Below are positions 24,501 through 30,500 of a stretch of DNA of 35,958 bases, piece by piece. The notes under the pieces were generated by a model. It saw only the letters and a program-made list of their open reading frames with translations, was not told the origin of the DNA and searched no databases. Both the position numbers and the translations under genes were made by a program. Source of the DNA: Ophiothrix spiculata (Eukaryota > Echinodermata > Ophiuroidea > Amphilepidida > Ophiotrichidae); assembly GCA_000969725.1 (NCBI GenBank), contig JXSR01S033425.1. The stretch is one strand, 5' to 3'. Every line of letters begins with the position of its first letter. Position 1 is the first letter of the stretch.

Positions 24501-27500
24501 TCTGGTTCGTTATGATGAGAGGAACATGTTTGAATGGTTTGAATAAGATTTGACCAATTTTGAAATTTGCCTCCTGTAAGGACCCCCCCCCCTCATGCAG
24601 GGTCCCATGGAACAGACTGCATTTGTGTCCACCCTAGTGATGTAACTTATGTCCATAGCAGCCATCTAGCTAGGGCACATTAAAATACTGTTTTGCTCCC
24701 TAAGTAATTATGGATTCAAGCCTCATCAAGTACACATAAGTCCTTGAGCAAGGATCACTTCCTTGTCTTGTAGTTTGTGGGGTACGATGTTACATTGTTT
24801 AGATCATTGTTATTGTTTGTTGGACTGTGAGTTTAACCTGTTGAACCCGACGAGACGGTATACCTGCTCACATGTACATGTACTGTATACCTAAACCGGT
24901 TTTAGGTAAAATGTCAGAAACTTGATTTGTTTGTCAACAGGCATGGATAGTTACGATTTTCAATGGTCTTATTTATATTGAGAGACATCAATGAAGCTTT
25001 GAACCCATAGTTAATGGTTCATTTTGCTCTTAATTAGTTGACATAGGTTACAAATTCATCATCAATTCAAAAATTTGATCACAATTTTCAACAAATGTGG
25101 CTTCGCCCATAGACTACAACGTAAATGTTGAATATGTTAGTTGACATAAATAGTATTCTTTTGTGAATGCTGGTCATTGGAACAATTCAGAATACTTTAA
25201 AATGAAAAAGTAAACCGAGGGAAAAATCAAAGTAAGTTTAGGGATTAACTTTTGGGTTGGCCCTGGTCAGCGGTACAGACACACATGGAATGGCAAGGAT
25301 TCAAAGTGTTTAGTATTACTATAGTCAGACATTGTCGAGTTTTTCAAAATATAATTATATGTCTCATGGGACGATTACACAACAGATCTTCTGATGCAAG
25401 ACCCGAGTCAAACCATTTCAGAATCGGGTTGACAGTCCTGTTCACTCGAGCATGGCAAATCATTGCAACACTAGACTTGCATCAATCTGCATCAGTAAAT
25501 AAAGTAGTATATTGAACTTGGAAGTAAGCAGTTTTGTGTCAATAACCTGTGACCTTGCTTCATCATGATGGTTGTGTATGTATGTATTTGATAGCAGTTG
25601 CTTATATATAAAGTATTAGCACTATTTCAGAATCTTTAGATTGTAGGAAAGAATAAGAAGCATCCTTTTGGGCCAATTTCAGCAGCTCATGTCCTAATTC
25701 TTTATTTTTCAGATCCATTCTGTTCATATTATTACGCTCGAAGTAAAAATAACAGAAATGATTAGATTAAGCATTCAAAGCCTTGTTGTCTCGCCTGAAA
25801 ATTTTTCAGTAAGAGACATACCATTCCTTGAATGTCCGCGTCCGCATTTCTTGTCCGGAGCAAATCTCGGAAACCGTATGCCCTATGTAGATGATATTTG
25901 GTGAGTGGGAAGGGTTGAAGCTGAACTGGCGCTGCGTACAATTTGAACACAAACTATGCATATAAAGTACCTAATTTGCATAATTTATGCGTAATTTTTA
26001 ATTTTAAGTATATCTCCTACACTGTAAGGGCTATGGTAATGAAACTTGTTGACATGAAGGGGTTCGGGATTAGCACACGCGACGCGCCTTTTTAGGGGGT
26101 GCGGTGAAGGTCATTCAAGGTCAAAAGGTCATTTGAGGTCAAATTTTTAAAATTGTTCAAAAAGTTGACCTGAGGTCATCTGAGGTCATTTTGAGGTCAA
26201 GCTCATAACTCATTAACCCCTGACCCCACTTGGATTAAACTTAGACCATAGAAAGTACTTGACCCAAGGTCAAAGTCAAAAGGTCATCTGAGGTCAAATT
26301 TCTAAATTGTTCAAAAAGTTGACCTGAGGTCATCCGAGGTCATTTTGAGGTCAAGCTCATAACTCATTAACCCCTGACCCCACATGGATTAAACTTAGAC
26401 AATAGAAAGTACTTGAGTCAAGGTCAAGGTCAAAAGGTCATCTGAGGTCAAATTTCCAAAATTGTTCAAAAAGTTAACATGAGGTCATCCAAGGTCATTT
26501 TGAGGTCAAGGTCATAACTCATGAACACCTGACCCCACATGGATTAATCTTAGACCATAGAAAGTACTTGACCCAACGTCACTCCTACCCTATCTTATAC
26601 TCCACCCCACAACTGAATGATTAAGTAGGCGGTCGATACGCAGGCGAGACTACAGGTTCACGAACCATCTTGTGTGATGGATGCATTCATATGTCTGTGT
26701 TTAACTTATTAAATAAGCAGTAACTTACATACACTTTGAATATATCAATGTCACCAATTCTTTTCCAGGAGTTTCCGTAATCCTCAGAATCCACACCCAG
26801 TTGTACAGTACACAGATCCTAAGCTGAGACCTAAGACAACAGTATCCCCTACATTTAACAGACCTCCAGTACCAGCGCCATATTACTATAACAGCAAATC
26901 ATTACCTAGGACAGCTGACGATGGCAGTAACAGGGTCAGACTCACCAGAGATCATGGTAAATATTAACAACTCTCTAAACAATTTGTACAAATATTGTTA
27001 AACATCATATGAATTATAATCTGGGCAACCACACAACGTAAATGACAGTCAGCGAAAAAATCATGACCATCCAGGATTCGAACCTTGGACCTTGGCATCA
27101 CTAGTGCCACGCTCTACCAACTGTGCTAACAAGTCAGATGGGGAAGCGCAGTCGATTTTATATCTATAGGCCTTCAGTTCTAACCCCGTTCCTCTAACAT
27201 CCTCTCATCCGAGAAGCTTAGAAAGAGGATATGGAAATCAATTCCGAATTTGCAATTTGATATTTGAATAGATCTTTTCAAATATCTTGAATAGATCTAT
27301 TCAAATATCATATGAATTACATGTTATAATTCCAACTGAATCATGTATCAAGGTAGTCGTATATTGCAAATGGATGCGGGAGTCCATTTGAACTCTCCCT
27401 GATAAGAGTTTTGGTGAATCTTTCGACAATACAGTTTTCAAGAATATAACTGGGTTTTTTGTGCTTTTGTTTGTGATAGTAGACTCTGGGACTAGCTTGA

Positions 27501-30500
27501 TAATTTAATATAGATGTGAAATCAATAAACTGCACACAATATACATGTGTATCAAACACATGGTAAGGAATAGTAGTGGTTCTATCTGAAAATATATGTG
27601 ATGTGGCTAAAAATAAACCAGTATACCAAACACATATATCAACATTCAGCCAAGAGTGAAGGGAACACTCTCAAAACTCAACCAGCAGATGACTGCTCTG
27701 AACCGCTGGTTCTGGCAAGTTTGCTTTGGTCCAAAACAATTACAACTGCGGTTCCAGGGTGCAACTGCTGGTTGAGGTTTTTGAAGTGGCCTGAAGTAGC
27801 CCTTACGTCATGAATCAAGTCTAAAGATTAGGTAGGTCAGGAGGGGGGGGGAGGGGCAATCTAAGAACGAGCACCAGTTATAGTTTTAATGTGGACGATT
27901 GTGACCTTGTTCAGATATCACAAGTTCACTAATTCTGTAAATGAATTGTGTGACTTAAAATAATACTACCAAATGTCTTGAGAGAATAGATTTTGCTAAA
28001 TTTCTTTTCATATATCCATAGATTCAGAGTGGAGATCACAGAGTCCCTGCAATGTTTATTCTGGCATGGGGATCAAATGGGGGATGTTTTGGTTTTTGCC
28101 GAAGTTGCATCACATCTTGTCATGATGCACAAAAATGAAAACATGCACACACGCTTTGCGTGCAGGTTGGCGTATCATGCAGCGTAAATTATTATTTGCG
28201 CGGTTTGTCTGTACGGGCAACCAAATCTTGGTGTCTGGAGTTGGTTTTGATGGGAACCTAGTGTACCCAAATACCCCTTATTTCATCTCCCAGGCTAACA
28301 ACACCATTACACCAGCCAGCATACGAAATCCCGGATCTCAACTCTAAATCTATGCATATATCCGATCCATACATCCATCTGGTTCAATATTTTCATAAGT
28401 TCATCTCAAAAAAGATTAATATAAGTAAATTGTTTGACTTTAATGTGTCTCCAAATTATACTAGTCTTTGAAGGAGCAAAAATAATGCAAATATCACAAA
28501 ATTTTGAAAAAATTAGAGTGCTTCATTTCAGGAAAACTTAATGACAATAAAGGTTATATTTTTGTTTTGTAGTACTTGTAGAATTTCAACTGATGTGCAT
28601 ACAATACTTTAATTGTGAAAAATCATCTGCCTTTATTCTTGAAACTTTGAAACTAGTATTTCAGTTACATAATCCTTTTGGTTATCAAGTTACTAATGAG
28701 TTTGTGATAACACTACTAACTTATTTCTATATTTGTTGTTTGACATTTTATCATGTTAAATGGTATTTAATTTAGTGTGTTGTAATCATATCTTCTTGTT
28801 TCATTTTCTGTCAAGATGTGGAATCGATAATGGTATGATATCTTAGAAGTCAGTATTACATATATTTGGAAGTGCAAATCCAATAAGTATTTATTTGTCA
28901 TAGTTTACATAGCTTGTAATTACGTTGCCTTTTCCAATGTAATTTTGTATATGTAAAGCTGTTATTATGTGCGTCATAGTAACATTTGCTTAGATATTAA
29001 GTTGTTGCATTTTTGTTGTTAATAGTTGTAGTTACAGATACTTTTAGATACCCTATCGTACAGTATTATATCAAAAATCTCTCCCCATGTTCCTGTGAAG
29101 TACAAGAAGGATATTTGTATTGTAGCTTGGGTATATTCCTGCTTGTATTCAAGTAAAACTGGTACTTATTTGAAACTTTCTATATTTTCATCAGTCAAAT
29201 TGAACTTCAAGTTGTAAAATGTGTAAGAAATGCTTAGTTTATTACTCCCTTTACATTATGCCATAAACATATTTAGCACCCCTCATTACGTAGGTTTTTA
29301 AATATATTCTTACTAAATCTTTAGATTTTCTGAAGATGAACTAAGCACACGTTTCACTCCTGATAGTACTTAACCAATGTATTTTTTAACAGAAATATCT
29401 GTACACAATCATGAAAGAGTGCTTGCTGCTCCTGGTGCGGGTGTTATATCTGCATCTGCATTCAGAAAACGCCATAGTTTACCCAATGAATCCACTAATG
29501 GTATGGAAGGAAGACCACCTAGTGGGATATCTGGCAGCAGGCCACCATGTATAGGAAGTAATACCAAGATATTTGACTCGGATGAAATGTTTGCACAGAG
29601 GGTAAGTGAAAAGGGGAAAGTACTTGTGTTTTTACACTGAAAATTACTCATGAAAACATAGTACAGGGTGTATCAAAGAGGAATGAGAATAGAAATGAAA
29701 CTAATTGTCTGATATAGCCGTAGTAGTATTTAAAGAATAGTGTGTAATGCTCAGATAAATATCTGTCATAATGAGGAATATCCATTTCAAAATAAATTTG
29801 CTGATTTTAGTGAGTTTTTCTGGACACTCCTTGTTCTCATGTGTGTATGAAATCTTGCAAAGATATGTAACCAGAATGTCAAATTTTACTGCAACTGAAT
29901 TGAACATTTTTAAATGTTCTGCAAACTCTGACTACTTCCAAAATAATTCACTTTAATTGAGAAAAACTGTTCATCTTGTTTAGATTTTAGAATTTGTAAC
30001 ATGATATAGGGGAATAAGTCAGATGTTAGATTGATTTTGGTACATGATGTACACTCAAAAAATTACACAATTTGTTTTTCTTTTTTTCCTTAAAGTTCAA
30101 TGTATCTCTTGAATCAAGTGACCAATAATACTGGGTTCAGATCAAAATGTAGCATTTTAACACAATTGGACTTCTCCTGATCATGTCACATAGGAATAAT
30201 GAAGAAACCTTATTAAAAATGCTAGGCACTCTTGAGTAAGAAAGCAAGCTGCTACAAAATGGATTCCCAGAAAGAATTATGATGCATCTATTTACTCAAA
30301 TTGAATAATATTTTCTTTGCATGTGAAACATTACATAGATATTGTTTTCCTGTTGGTGTAGTTTTCTCCTCCTTCTCCTTCTCTGTAAGAGTTTTATAAA
30401 ATCACCTCTAACTCCAAAACTACATAGGCCCCAATGACCAAACTTGGTACACATGGGGTCCATGACTAGAGAAAGTGCCTTTTTGGTAGTTTTAGGCCCA

